Shown: positions 25,687 through 34,837, counted from the first letter of the stretch. The stretch is DNA of 64,000 bases from Flavobacterium poyangense (GCF_011751075.1 NZ_JAALLN010000002.1:1-64000); one strand, 5' to 3'. Made by a program: numbers and translations. The notes: a model not told the origin generated them from the sequence alone.

Positions 25687-25983
25687 TTATTTTTTAATCC
25701 AGGTCCCATCTGCATTTGCAAAAAGATTTCCGGTTTTATCTCCAACTGTTACTTCTAATTTGTATTCTGAATTTGCATTTTTAAATGCTTTTGAAAGTAC
25801 TGCAGTTGGATATGCTTTTTTAAGTGCGTCTGTGACAGCAGTAGGTACTTCTTCTAATTTTATTTCTGTATAATCTTCCTGAACTGAGATTACTTTTACT
25901 GTTGTAGTACTAACTGGAGAAGTTGAAGCAAATGAAGTTAAACTTCCCAAAACGATTGCGGCTGATAAAAATAAATTTTTCAT
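25687..25983 (-). CDS. Secreted PepSY-like small protein (array copy 1 of 5)
   Basis: This 98-residue protein is the first gene of the array in transcription order. It has a signal peptide (about 1-20) and the mature pattern EEVPTAVTDALKKAYPTAVL, with a closing GNLFANADGTWIKK. It is the closest relative of copy 2. About 63-77 bp upstream of its ATG is a TGG-N8-TTGC sequence that fits a sigma-54 promoter, and further upstream an inverted-repeat cluster. The role of the family is unknown. Proposed roles for PepSY domains include protease inhibition and envelope sensing. Confidence 0.82.
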   Translation of the reverse strand: MKNLFLSAAIVLGSLTSFASTSPVSTTTVKVISVQEDYTEIKLEEVPTAVTDALKKAYPTAVLSKAFKNANSEYKLEVTVGDKTGNLFANADGTWIKK

Positions 25984-26045
25984 AATGTATATATTTAGTT
26001 ATTTAATAGTTGTTATACGCTTTAGGATAATGAAATTATTATGCC

Positions 26046-26060
26046 GCAACTGAAAAACCA
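26046..26060 (-). promoter_or_regulatory. Candidate sigma-54 promoter of the PepSY-like array
   Basis: On the minus strand, TGG and TTGC are separated by 8 bp (TGGTTTTTCAGTTGC). This matches the invariant GG and GC and the spacing of the -24/-12 sigma-54 consensus, though the CAC of the ideal -24 box is TTT here. It lies 63 bp before the first array gene and close to a gene for a sigma-54 activator. It is an inference from spacing and context. Confidence 0.45.
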
Positions 26061-26138
26061 ACTATCAAACGCCGTAAGCCTCCATTTTTAATGGGCTCAG
26101 AACAAAATACAACAAAAGTCAAAAATTAAGAAAACTGT

Positions 26139-26182
26139 ATACTATTACGAAATAGTGTATAAAAAGTATACACAAATAGTGT
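26139..26182. promoter_or_regulatory. Candidate enhancer (upstream activating) site cluster
   Basis: The perfect inverted repeat GTGTAT-N7-ATACAC (26155-26173) is flanked by two AATAGTGT words (26151-26158 and 26175-26182) and by ATACTATT (26139-26146), which pairs with the first. The centre is about 105 bp upstream of the candidate -24/-12 element, the usual distance for NtrC-type activator sites. Confidence 0.45.
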
Positions 26183-26315
26183 TTACTTATAAAAATACAA
26201 AACGAATAAACCAGAGTATATTACTAAAACTACCAGTTGGGCAAATTATTTTTTAACACACAGGAACATAGTTTTGAAAACAACAACAAAAAAAGGCGTT
26301 TCACTTGTCTAAAAT

Positions 26316-26390
26316 CTCATAGCCTAACTATGTGATAGAAATGTGTTTCTTTTTCATACCCATATATAGATTAATGTCTATGTTTCTATG
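26316..26390. repeat. 75-bp dispersed intergenic repeat, copy A
   Basis: The segment starts with CTCATAG and ends with TATGTTTCTATG, with TGTTTCTTTTT in the middle. A collinear relative lies at 58793-58866. It is in the 492-bp gap 25984-26475, which also holds the array promoter and the accC terminator and no gene. Confidence 0.7.
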
Positions 26391-26440
26391 CGTTAAGTAT
26401 AATTTCTATCAAATTACCCTAACAAATTAAATACATAAGC

Positions 26441-26470
26441 AAAAAAAAGACTGTCAAAATTGACAGCCTT
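26441..26470 (-). terminator. Terminator of the accB-accC operon
   Basis: A perfect 16-bp palindrome (CTGTCAAAATTGACAG, 26451-26466) within a longer stem is followed by a run of eight T residues on the minus strand. It begins 6 bp after the accC stop codon. Confidence 0.92.
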
Positions 26471-26475
26471 TAAAA

Positions 26476-27822
26476 TTATTCGATTGGATTCATTTTGAAA
26501 GTATCCATAAATGCAGTGGTATAATCTCCTGCAATATATCTTGGATCATCCATTAATTGTCTGTGGAAAGGTATTGTTGTTTTAATTCCTTCGATAACGA
26601 ATTCATCCAAAGCTCTACGCATTTTGCTAATCGCTTCTTCACGAGATTGTGCAGTTGTAATTAACTTTGCAATCATCGAATCGTAATTTGGCGGAATACT
26701 ATAACCTGAGTAAACGTGAGTATCTAAACGTACTCCGTGACCTCCCGGCATATGAAGCGTAGTAATTTTTCCCGGTGAAGGACGAAAATCGTTATATGGA
26801 TCTTCAGCATTAATACGACATTCTATAGCATGCAATTGTGGCATATAGTTTTTTCCGGAAATCGGAATTCCTGCAGCCACCATAATTTGCTCACGAATCA
26901 AATCATAATCTATAACTTGTTCTGTGATCGGGTGCTCTACCTGAATACGGGTATTCATTTCCATGAAATAGAAATTTCTGTGTTTGTCAACCAAAAATTC
27001 TACTGTCCCGGCTCCTTCGTATTTAATAAATTCAGCCGCTTTTACAGCAGCTTCTCCCATTGCAGCACGCAATTCGTCTGTCATGAAAGGTGAAGGTGTT
27101 TCTTCAGTAAGTTTTTGGTGACGACGTTGTACCGAGCAATCTCTTTCAGAAAGGTGACATGCTTTTCCATAAGAGTCTCCTACTACCTGAATTTCGATAT
27201 GACGTGGTTCTTCAATAAGTTTCTCCATGTACATTCCGTCATTCCCAAAAGCAGCACCAGCTTCCTGACGTGCGCTTTCCCAGGCTTTCAACAAATCTTC
27301 TTCTTTCCAAACAGCACGCATTCCTTTACCACCACCACCGGCAGTAGCTTTCAACATTACCGGGTAACCAAATTCTTTAGCCAGTTTTTCTGTTTGTTCA
27401 TAAGACTCTAACAATCCGTCTGAACCTGGTACACAAGGTACTCCTGCAGCTTTCATTGTTGCTTTTGCAGAAGCTTTATCCCCCATTCTGTCAATCATTT
27501 CAGGAGCTGCACCAATAAATTTGATTCCGTGCTCCTGGCAAATTTTTGAGAATTTAGCGTTCTCAGAAAGAAAACCATATCCTGGGTGTATTGCATCTGC
27601 ATTGGTAATCTCAGCAGCAGCAATAATATTTGACATTTTCAAATACGATAAGTTACTTGGAGGAGGACCTATACAAACCGCTTCGTCAGCAAACTTAACA
27701 TGTAGACTTTCTGCATCAGCTGTAGAGTAAACCGCTACAGTTTTGATTCCCATCTCTTTACATGTACGAATTACACGAAGAGCAATTTCTCCTCTATTCG
27801 CAATTAATATTTTTTTAAACAT
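26476..27822 (-). CDS. accC: Acetyl-CoA carboxylase, biotin carboxylase subunit
   Basis: AccC carboxylates the biotin on AccB using ATP and bicarbonate, the first half-reaction of fatty acid synthesis. I chose the ATG at 27822 ([20 protein letters not shown], 448 residues), which is the standard N-terminus, over an in-frame ATG at 27849. The ATP-grasp motifs include [12 protein letters not shown], the [13 protein letters not shown] segment, [15 protein letters not shown] and the catalytic region [15 protein letters not shown]. The gene follows accB by 114 bp, a gap filled by AATCTAAA repeats. Nothing is missing from the active site. Confidence 0.96.
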   Translation of the reverse strand: MFKKILIANRGEIALRVIRTCKEMGIKTVAVYSTADAESLHVKFADEAVCIGPPPSNLSYLKMSNIIAAAEITNADAIHPGYGFLSENAKFSKICQEHGIKFIGAAPEMIDRMGDKASAKATMKAAGVPCVPGSDGLLESYEQTEKLAKEFGYPVMLKATAGGGGKGMRAVWKEEDLLKAWESARQEAGAAFGNDGMYMEKLIEEPRHIEIQVVGDSYGKACHLSERDCSVQRRHQKLTEETPSPFMTDELRAAMGEAAVKAAEFIKYEGAGTVEFLVDKHRNFYFMEMNTRIQVEHPITEQVIDYDLIREQIMVAAGIPISGKNYMPQLHAIECRINAEDPYNDFRPSPGKITTLHMPGGHGVRLDTHVYSGYSIPPNYDSMIAKLITTAQSREEAISKMRRALDEFVIEGIKTTIPFHRQLMDDPRYIAGDYTTAFMDTFKMNPIE

Positions 27823-27936
27823 CTTAATTTTAATTAGATAATTAGACAATTTGATAACTAGATAATTTTAGATGTTCAAACAGCTTTATATTTACTGTCA
27901 AATCAATCTAAAATCTAAAATCTAAAATCTAAATTT

Positions 27937-28425
27937 TTATGATGGATCAACTAAAAATAAAGGCTGGTCAAATTCTACCGGTGACATATCATCAACAAGA
28001 ATTTTCACAATTTTACCTGATACTTCTGATTCGATTTCGTTGAATAATTTCATTGCTTCAATTACACAAAGAACATCACCCTTAGCAACAGTACTTCCCA
28101 CTTCAGTGAAAACTGCTTTATCCGGAGATGGTTTTCTATAAAAAGTTCCAATAATTGGAGATTTTATAGTGATATACTTAGAATCTTCTGTTGCAGCTGG
28201 TGTATCAGTGCTAACATTTACAACAACCGGAGCAGCCTGTTGAGGAACAACTGCTTGTGGTAATGCAGGTTGAGCAGGTAATTGTTGCACATAAGTAGCT
28301 TCTGTTACATTTGTTTCCAAAGTTGTTCTGATTGTGATTTTCACATCATCCATTTCCAACTTCACTTCTGCAACTCCCGAATTTGCAACAAATTTGATTA
28401 GGTTTTGAATTTCTTTTAAATCCAT
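27937..28425 (-). CDS. accB: Biotin carboxyl carrier protein of acetyl-CoA carboxylase
   Basis: AccB carries the biotin cofactor between the biotin carboxylase and the carboxyltransferase. The 162 residues contain an N-terminal helix, a Pro/Ala/Gln/Val linker (about 48-80) and the biotinyl domain with the modified K126 in the EAMKL motif. The length is typical. It lies 23 bp downstream of fabH in the same direction, so a fabH-accB-accC operon for fatty acid synthesis is likely. Confidence 0.95.
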   Translation of the reverse strand: MDLKEIQNLIKFVANSGVAEVKLEMDDVKITIRTTLETNVTEATYVQQLPAQPALPQAVVPQQAAPVVVNVSTDTPAATEDSKYITIKSPIIGTFYRKPSPDKAVFTEVGSTVAKGDVLCVIEAMKLFNEIESEVSGKIVKILVDDMSPVEFDQPLFLVDPS

Positions 28426-28448
28426 AATGATTTGTTTTTAGTTTTAAT

Positions 28449-29447
28449 TTATTTCTTATCGTAAGCCCATTTTAGGTAAATAGATCCCCAAGTGAATCCA
28501 CCACCAAAAGCGGCAAAAATAATATTATCTCCTTTTTTTAATAAATGTTCAAAGTCATTCAGCACTAATGGCAAGGTTGCTGAAGTTGTATTTCCATATC
28601 TTTCGATATTCATTAATACTTTAGAATCTTCAAGTTCCATTCTGCCTGCTGTCGCATCAATAATACGTTTGTTTGCCTGATGTGCTACTAACCAGCTCAC
28701 ATCATCTTTAGACAAATTGTTTCTTTTTAAGATCAATTCGCTGGCATCGGCCATATTAGTTACTGCGTATTTAAAAACGGTTTTCCCGTCCTGAAAAACA
28801 TTGTGAAGTTTATTTTGTACAGTCTCTAGTGTAGTAGGAAGTAGAGAACCACCGGCTTCGATCTTAAGATAATCACGCCCTACGCCATCACTGCGTAAAT
28901 ATTCATCTTGTAAACCCAAACCTTCGTAATTTGGCTCGAATAAAACAGCACCTGCACCGTCTCCAAAAATAATACAAGTCGCTCTATCTGTATAATCAAC
29001 AATTGATGACATCTTATCGGCACCAATCAATAGTACTTTTTTATATCGTCCTGACTGAACATAAGCTGCAGCCGTAGACATTCCGTATAAAAAACTGGAA
29101 CATGCCGCTTGCAAATCGTATGCAAATGCATTTGTAGCTCCAATTTGTGAAGCAACAAAAACTCCCGTAGAAGCCACTGGCATATCTGCTGTAGCTGTTG
29201 CCATAATAACCATATCAATCTCTAAAGGATCAATATTAGCTTTCGCTATTAAATCCTGTGCTGCTTTTATAGCAAGAAACGAAGTTCCTTTATCAGCATC
29301 TTTAAGAATTCTTCTTTCTTTAATTCCGGTGCGAGTGGTAATCCATTCGTCATTGGTATCAACCATTGTTTCTAGAACTTTGTTCGAAAGTACAAAGTCA
29401 GGAACATAAGCTCCAACAGCGGTAATTGCGGCTGTGATTGTATTCAT
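28449..29447 (-). CDS. fabH: 3-oxoacyl-ACP synthase III
   Basis: FabH condenses acetyl-CoA or a branched acyl-CoA with malonyl-ACP to start fatty acid synthesis. The 332 residues have the Cys-His-Asn triad: C116 in QAACSSF, His in VAHQANKRI and Asn in RYGNTTSATLP. The GAGAVLFEP and AFGGGFTWGS glycine-rich loops are present. The gene is upstream of accB and accC. A terminator separates it from rpmF upstream, although the rpmF-fabH pairing itself is widely conserved. Confidence 0.95.
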   Translation of the reverse strand: MNTITAAITAVGAYVPDFVLSNKVLETMVDTNDEWITTRTGIKERRILKDADKGTSFLAIKAAQDLIAKANIDPLEIDMVIMATATADMPVASTGVFVASQIGATNAFAYDLQAACSSFLYGMSTAAAYVQSGRYKKVLLIGADKMSSIVDYTDRATCIIFGDGAGAVLFEPNYEGLGLQDEYLRSDGVGRDYLKIEAGGSLLPTTLETVQNKLHNVFQDGKTVFKYAVTNMADASELILKRNNLSKDDVSWLVAHQANKRIIDATAGRMELEDSKVLMNIERYGNTTSATLPLVLNDFEHLLKKGDNIIFAAFGGGFTWGSIYLKWAYDKK

Positions 29448-29570
29448 TATATTCTATTATTTCCTTCCAAATACTCCTATTTGAAAAATTTTTAAAAGAC
29501 TTGAAAATTACAAAAAAAAACAAAGCGAATTTGTATCTGTTTTCTTAAAAAAAGAAAATTATACCCAACA

Positions 29571-29598
29571 AAAAAAACTCCCACTATGTGAGAGTTCC
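29571..29598 (-). terminator. Terminator between rpmF and fabH
   Basis: On the minus strand, AACTCTCAC and GTGGGAGTT form a 9-bp stem with one G-T pair, followed by a run of T residues. It lies 22 bp after the rpmF stop and would reduce read-through into fabH. Confidence 0.75.
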
Positions 29599-29619
29599 AG
29601 TATCATTTACAAAAACGTA

Positions 29620-29814
29620 TTAAGCAACCGCTACAGATTTATCGATAACAACTTGCCCTCTGTAATACATTTTACCTTCATGCCAGTAAGCTCTGTGGTA
29701 TAAATGTGCTTCTCCAGTAATAGGACATGTAGCGATCTGAGCTACAGTAGCTTTATAATGTGTTCTTCTCTTATCTCTTCTTGTTTTCGAGATTTTTCTC
29801 TTAGGATGTGCCAT
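29620..29814 (-). CDS. rpmF: 50S ribosomal protein L32
   Basis: This 64-residue protein has the standard L32 start [19 protein letters not shown] and the mid-region [15 protein letters not shown]. Only one cysteine remains, so it is the zinc-free form of L32. It is a structural protein of the large ribosomal subunit. Only 9 bp separate it from the YceD-family gene upstream, the conserved yceD-rpmF pair. Confidence 0.97.
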   Translation of the reverse strand: MAHPKRKISKTRRDKRRTHYKATVAQIATCPITGEAHLYHRAYWHEGKMYYRGQVVIDKSVAVA

Positions 29815-29823
29815 TTTACTATA

Positions 29824-30366
29824 TTATTTATCCGTTAATAGTTTCTTTAATTTGTCCCAACGCGGGTCAATATCTTCTTCTTGTTTACTCTCTTCTTTTT
29901 GTTCTTTTACCGTTAGTTCGTTCAGTTTTGTCAAAGCTTCGGTTTGCAAACTTCCGTCTTTTACTCCTGGATGAACTCGTTTTAGCGGTACCGAAAGCGC
30001 AATCATTTCATAAATGTACTGTGCAACATCTATTTCATGCTCTCCATGCGGCAAGATCAGCAACTCTTCATTGTCGTTATTGAATTCATCTCCGAAACGC
30101 ACAATTAATTTCATTTTCCCTTTTATAGGTAAATCAAATTCTTCGCTTGTCAGATCACAAGGCACATTTATTGTTCCTTTATGTTTGAAATCCAACTCCA
30201 TCATGTTGCCTTTCTTATCTAAAACTAAAGCCACTTTGATATCCGAATTTTGAAATTCGTCGTAATCAAAGTTCTCAAAGAACGCGTTACTTATTTGATA
30301 CTCAAAATGGTGTTTTCCTAGTTTTAATCCTACGAAAGGAATTAAAAATTCTTTTGTTTTGCTCAT
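29824..30366 (-). CDS. YceD/DUF177 family protein
   Basis: This 180-residue protein belongs to the YceD family, whose members are encoded next to rpmF in most bacteria and are needed for normal 23S rRNA levels in plants and some bacteria. The conserved core is visible: the VPCDLTSEEFDLPI segment (the family has one or two Cys here) and the later EIDVAQYIYEMIALSVPLKRVHP motif. The C-terminal 25 residues are charged and end in WDKLKKLL, which is typical. The genomic context strongly supports the call. Confidence 0.88.
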   Translation of the reverse strand: MSKTKEFLIPFVGLKLGKHHFEYQISNAFFENFDYDEFQNSDIKVALVLDKKGNMMELDFKHKGTINVPCDLTSEEFDLPIKGKMKLIVRFGDEFNNDNEELLILPHGEHEIDVAQYIYEMIALSVPLKRVHPGVKDGSLQTEALTKLNELTVKEQKEESKQEEDIDPRWDKLKKLLTDK

Positions 30367-30472
30367 TTCAACATCAATTTGTCCACTCTGTATCTAAAAC
30401 TCAGATACCTGAATTGGGGTGCAAAGATATAAAATTATTATAAAACTAATAATCTTATTCACCTTTTTTTGT

Positions 30473-31522
30473 TTATAACTGTTTTTCTTTTATTTTAAGT
30501 GGTTTTTGAGTAATCTCCTCATGCTGATTACGCGAGCGAAAAATATCAATAGCAAGATAAACAGCCTCTTTAAATGAATTGTAATCTGCACTATCTTTCC
30601 CGGCAATATCATAAGCCGTACCGTGATCCGGCGAGGTTCTTACTCTGTTTAACCCTGCTGTATAATTAACCCCTTTACCAAATGAAAGCGTTTTAAAAGG
30701 AATAAGCCCCTGATCATGATAGGTCGCTACAACCGCATCATATTTTTCATATTGACTACTTCCAAAAAAACCATCGGCAGGAAATGGCCCAAAAACCATA
30801 GTTCCTTTATCGAATATTTTTTTCAAAACCGGCTTTAAAATCTGATCATCTTCTTTTCCAATCACTCCACCATCTCCACAGTGCGGATTTAGTCCTAAAA
30901 CTGCAATTTTTGGTTTTACAATACTAAAATCCTGAATTAAGGATTTTTTTATAGTTTCTATTTTTCTTGTGATCAACTCTTCTGTCAAATGTGAAGAAAC
31001 TTCATTCAGAGGCACATGATCTGTTAGCAAACCAACTCTCAGATTATCCTGAACCATCATCATAAGCGCATTGCCTTCTAATTCCTGATCTAAATAATCT
31101 GTATGCCCCGGGAATTTAAATTCTTCCGACTGAATATTGTATTTATTTATAGGAGCGGTAACCAAAACATCAATTAATCCGTCCTTTAGCGCTTTTGTAG
31201 CAGCAACAAAAGATTTTATAGCATACTCGCCAATTTTCGCATCATTTGTTCCGAAATTAAGATCCACACCTTCTCTCCAAAGATTAAAGACATTCACTTT
31301 TCCGGGCAAAACCTGATCTAATTTATCTACCCCATGAAACTGAATAGTAGAAGTAACACTTTTTTTAACAAAAGAAAGTATTTTGGCATTGGCAAAAATA
31401 ACCGGCGTACAGAGTTCCAACATACGAGAATCTTCGAATGTTTTTAATATAACTTCGCTTCCAATACCGTTTAAATCCCCTATTGAAATTCCAACAATTA
31501 TATTTTCTGCTTTTTTATTCAT
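30473..31522 (-). CDS. pdxA: 4-hydroxythreonine-4-phosphate dehydrogenase
   Basis: PdxA oxidises 4-phosphohydroxy-L-threonine in the DXP-dependent pathway to pyridoxal phosphate. The 349 residues contain the metal-binding histidines in GHTDYL, DHVPLNE and TYHDQG, plus GLNPHCGDGG and the RTSPDHGTAYDIAGK motif at the C-terminus. The N-terminal GISIGDLNGIGSEV segment is typical. It is divergent from ribE, with 57 bp between start codons, so the two cofactor genes share an overlapping promoter region. Confidence 0.95.
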   Translation of the reverse strand: MNKKAENIIVGISIGDLNGIGSEVILKTFEDSRMLELCTPVIFANAKILSFVKKSVTSTIQFHGVDKLDQVLPGKVNVFNLWREGVDLNFGTNDAKIGEYAIKSFVAATKALKDGLIDVLVTAPINKYNIQSEEFKFPGHTDYLDQELEGNALMMMVQDNLRVGLLTDHVPLNEVSSHLTEELITRKIETIKKSLIQDFSIVKPKIAVLGLNPHCGDGGVIGKEDDQILKPVLKKIFDKGTMVFGPFPADGFFGSSQYEKYDAVVATYHDQGLIPFKTLSFGKGVNYTAGLNRVRTSPDHGTAYDIAGKDSADYNSFKEAVYLAIDIFRSRNQHEEITQKPLKIKEKQL

Positions 31523-31542
31523 GAGCTCAGTTTATTTATTAC

Positions 31543-31563
31543 TAATTTTGATGTGCAAATTTA
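31543..31563. promoter_or_regulatory. Overlapping divergent promoters of pdxA and ribE
   Basis: TAATTTTG (31543-31550, plus strand) and TAAATTTG (31563-31556, minus strand) both match TAnnTTTG. They face each other, so the two predicted start sites overlap and polymerases would compete. Leaders of about 20-30 nt result for both genes. Confidence 0.55.
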
Positions 31564-31579
31564 GTAAAATAAAACAACA

Positions 31580-32170
31580 ATGTTCACAGGAATCATAGAA
31601 ACCCTAGGAAGAATTCACGAAATACAGAAAGACCAAAACAACCTTCATGTAACGGTTGAGTCTTCCATCACCAATGAATTAAAAATCGATCAAAGCGTAT
31701 CTCACAACGGAATTTGCCTAACCGTTGTCGCTATAAAAGACAGTTTTTATACCGTAACCGCAATCGAAGAAACCATTCTAAAAACCAACATAGGCGACTG
31801 GAAAACAAACGACATCGTCAATCTGGAAAGAGGAATGAAACTTGGTGATCGTCTTGACGGACATATTGTACAAGGTCACGTAGATCAGATTGGAAGTTGC
31901 ACCAACATACAGGAAGCAAACGGAAGCTGGAATTATACTTTTGAATATGACAAAAATTTAAGCAATATCACTATCGAAAAGGGTTCAATAACCGTAAACG
32001 GTGTTAGTCTTACCGTTGTAAACTCTAAAACAAATGAATTTAGTGTATCGATAATTCCTTACACTTACGAAAACACCAATTTTAAGAACTTCAAAATCGG
32101 GACTAAAATTAATCTGGAATTTGATGTAGTAGGAAAATACATTTCCAGACTTTATGCTATAAACAAATAA
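31580..32170 (+). CDS. ribE: Riboflavin synthase alpha chain
   Basis: This enzyme forms riboflavin from two molecules of 6,7-dimethyl-8-ribityllumazine. The 196-residue chain has two homologous beta-barrel halves. The first has MFTGIIETLG and SHNGICLTVV, and the second has GHIVQGHVD and ITVNGVSLTVV. The C-terminal helix needed for trimerisation follows. No FMN riboswitch is visible in the short leader. It is divergent from pdxA. Confidence 0.95.
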   Translation: MFTGIIETLGRIHEIQKDQNNLHVTVESSITNELKIDQSVSHNGICLTVVAIKDSFYTVTAIEETILKTNIGDWKTNDIVNLERGMKLGDRLDGHIVQGHVDQIGSCTNIQEANGSWNYTFEYDKNLSNITIEKGSITVNGVSLTVVNSKTNEFSVSIIPYTYENTNFKNFKIGTKINLEFDVVGKYISRLYAINK

Positions 32171-32282
32171 TTTCAACACATTGAGTGTACTTATTTTTTA
32201 TACAGATAGACTTATATCTAAGTACTTTTAAGTGTATTCTTTTATCACACTCCAACGGGTAACTTTTAAAATATTCTTTACA

Positions 32283-32314
32283 AAAAAAGCTTCAATTTAC
32301 ATTGAAGCTTTTCT
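32283..32314 (-). terminator. Terminator overlapping the 3' end of the PID-CTERM-like gene
   Basis: AAAAGCTTCAAT and its complement form a stem around a short loop and end in a T-run on the minus strand. The coding region of the next entry ends inside this hairpin, with its stop codon in the loop. The hairpin can also act for ribE on the plus strand. Confidence 0.8.
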
Positions 32315-32533
32315 TTTTAAATTCTTTTTATATACAGTATGCACTCCCAAAAATAAAGCACCTAGAACTAAAATCATCAAATTTTGATCAATGGCGCCAT
32401 CCGGTGGCGTTGGTGGACCTGCAGCTGCCTTACCGGTTCTTGGCGGCTCTGGGGGACCATTCTCAGCCATTACACTCGAAACACTAATCAAGGTCACAAG
32501 AAACACAAAAAAAATAGGCTTTGATATCTTCAT
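32297..32533 (-). CDS. Small secreted protein with a PID-CTERM-like sorting signal
   Basis: I chose the ATG at 32533 (MKISKPIFFVFLV, 78 residues) over an upstream ATG at 32560, because it begins a clean signal peptide (about 1-23). A short Pro/Gly-rich part (GPPEPPRTG and AGPPTPPDG) leads into AIDQNL, a hydrophobic helix (about 50-66) and a basic tail YKKNLKRKASM. This layout matches the PID-CTERM type of C-terminal sorting domain found in Bacteroidota. The mature part is very short, so the protein may be little more than a surface-targeted peptide. It stands alone on the minus strand. Confidence 0.65.
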   Translation of the reverse strand: MKISKPIFFVFLVTLISVSSVMAENGPPEPPRTGKAAAGPPTPPDGAIDQNLMILVLGALFLGVHTVYKKNLKRKASM

Positions 32534-32570
32534 AATTTTCAACATGCTGAAAAACAGCACAGTATATTAT

Positions 32571-33051
32571 TAAATTATTTTTCTTATTACAATTCTCACA
32601 AAAACAAGGGCTTACGCTCAAATTCCCGACAAATGTATAAGTTTTTCGGTCAAATGCAAGTTTTACAAATAAAAAAAGCTTCACAAAATTTATGATGCTT
32701 TTTTATAATCTCAACAGAGCTCGATTAATAAAAGACTATTACTTAATCAGTTTCAATCATTTCATATTTATAAGCCGTTTTTTTAAACAGCAAACAGAAG
32801 ACAATTCTTGCAACAAAAAAATATATCGTTTTCTCAAAATCTTTACAAAAATCATCTGCCATAAAAAAGACATCTGCAGCTTTATCAAAACAAGCTTCAG
32901 ACCGCACCAATATATTAATTATCAGAAAATTAAGCGTAAAACATAGTGATTTATTATGATATTCCTACAGTAAACATCAATTGAGTTCAGATATGTAATA
33001 AATCCAAATTTTATTCGTCAATTTCTATTAAAATGAATAAATAAATTTTCT
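32571..33051. other. Gap with no supported gene
   Basis: This 481-bp stretch before the AraC gene is AT-rich. A plus-strand reading frame of 84 codons (32692-32946) is Phe/Ile/Lys-rich, without a fold-like pattern or a known motif, and I do not accept it. I see no RNA gene or repeat here. It probably holds the AraC promoter, but no clear TAnnTTTG element stands out. Confidence 0.5.
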
Positions 33052-33909
33052 ATGAAACATAATAAAACAGTAATCAAAAATAGAAAAATTATACTTTTCG
33101 AAAAATATAATTTTTCAGACTTGCAAGTTTTAGGAAAGTACAGTTACAACAAAGCAGAGGACGAACTTCTGAATCATGTGCATGAAAACATGATAGAAAT
33201 TTGTTATCTGGATAAAGGCAAACAGGTTTTTGAAGTTAATAACCAACGCTACTTAGCAAATGGTGGTGACATTTTTATACATTACCCCGGAGAAGTTCAT
33301 GGTTCAGGAGGTTTCCCCGAAGAAAAAGGAGTTTTATTCTGGCTCCTTATTAAAATGGAAAAGCCAACATCTAACAATCTTATTAAACTATGTGAATTTC
33401 TAATTCAGAAAGACGTAAGAAAATTCAGAGCAGGAAAAGAAGTAAAAAAAATATTAGAAAAAATATATTTGGCAGACAACAAACAAGAGCCGGAAGTTCT
33501 AAAAAAAATACGACTGCATCTATTAGCTCAGTCTTTACTATTAGAATTACTGGATCATATTAATCCTGAAAAAACAGAACCTGACACCGCAAGACTGGAT
33601 AAATTAGTGCATTATATTAATGAAAACCTTGCATACGATATTTCAATCGAAATGCTAGCAAAGGAAGTCAACCTCTCCGAGTCAAGATTTAAGAGTCTTT
33701 TTAAAGAATTAACCGGTTTTACACCGATGGATTACATACAAAGGGAAAGAGTAAAAATTGCCACAGAAAGAATTAAGTCAGAGCCGGAATTGTCACTTAC
33801 TAAACTTGCCTATGATTTAAACTTCTCATCTCCTCAATATTTCTATACGGTTTTTAAAAAATATACAGGCAACTCACCCGGACTTCTAAAATCAAAAAAA
33901 ACAGAATAA
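33052..33909 (+). CDS. AraC-family transcriptional regulator
   Basis: This 285-residue regulator has an N-terminal cupin-like ligand-binding domain (about 20-105) with HVHENMIEI and the HYPGEVHG segment. The C-terminal AraC domain (about 185-283) has two helix-turn-helix motifs: MLAKEVNLSESRFKSLFKE and KLAYDLNFSSPQYFYTVFKK. Such proteins usually control sugar uptake and catabolism. The next plus-strand gene is a FucP-like sugar transporter 0.9 kb away, a possible target. The ligand is not identifiable. Confidence 0.9.
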   Translation: MKHNKTVIKNRKIILFEKYNFSDLQVLGKYSYNKAEDELLNHVHENMIEICYLDKGKQVFEVNNQRYLANGGDIFIHYPGEVHGSGGFPEEKGVLFWLLIKMEKPTSNNLIKLCEFLIQKDVRKFRAGKEVKKILEKIYLADNKQEPEVLKKIRLHLLAQSLLLELLDHINPEKTEPDTARLDKLVHYINENLAYDISIEMLAKEVNLSESRFKSLFKELTGFTPMDYIQRERVKIATERIKSEPELSLTKLAYDLNFSSPQYFYTVFKKYTGNSPGLLKSKKTE

Positions 33910-34837
33910 AGTCCAATTGATTTCTCAGTTTATAATGGCACTACTTGTTTAAAAAAACACTATAATGCTATTTTGAACAAGCATTATTTTTTTAACAAAT
34001 ACTTTAGTCGCCACTTTTAAGACTTAGCTAAATGAAAAAATAAATTAATAGAGAAAGATCAGATTAGCCCTTTTGAAAAGAATGGTTATCTGATAATAAG
34101 AAATTTCCAATAAAAACTATAACTGAGTCTGAAAGAAGTGAATTTAATGTATAACTATACAAAAAGTAAAGGATTTAAAACACATCCGAAAACAGTTTAA
34201 GCCTCCAAATTTTAATCTATCAAGCACAAACCAAAAGACATAAATAAATTCAGAGCGTATGGCAAACTTTAAACCATACATTATAAATCCCCATACTGCC
34301 AGAGACTTCTTTTCACCAACAAAATATCAGCTTCCCGAAAACGGCCCCAAAAACCTCAAGTAACATTCCGTAAACTTCTCATGAACCGCATAAAAGCTGA
34401 TTTAATTTTATTATTCACATTACAAATATGTATCTAAAAGAAAAAGCCAACTAACCATGGTCCTACCCGTGCCTTAGCATATTTGCATTAAAAGCACACT
34501 ACTGGAAAATCAAAAAAAATAACAAAAAACAGCCTCGCTCAAGTCAAACCTATTTATGACCATATAGATCGTACTCAGGAAATACAACTAATGTATCTAT
34601 AAGGCAGTGAACTTAACAGAACTAAAGATTACCTTCTGTAAGACTTCGACAAAGCCCTATTAAATTATTATACAAACAGGCAAACAAGAACTCCTTACTA
34701 CGACTGAATTCGATTCTCGACCTTATAACCCAAATTAACCCCAACATTTACAACCCCTTACTCAACGGTTTCAGTTAAACATTAAAAATAAAAATCCTGA
34801 AACAACCAATCAAAAAAGAACCCCTAAAACAACAATT
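33910..34837. other. 928-bp stretch without an intact gene, possibly decayed coding DNA
   Basis: No open reading frame of useful length is seen. From about 34200 to 34800 the plus strand is C-rich, like flavobacterial coding DNA, and contains short open fragments, for example 34 codons at 34259-34363 (MANFKPYIINPH...) and 18 codons at about 34381. Stop codons interrupt every frame. A decayed gene is possible but I cannot name it. A weak hairpin (ACTTGTTT with GAACAAGC, about 33951-33984) after araC might be its terminator. Confidence 0.35.

Noticed and set aside
32692..32946. An 84-codon plus-strand frame
   Set aside because: Low-complexity Phe/Ile/Lys composition, no motif and no plausible initiation context. 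It is expected by chance in AT-rich DNA.
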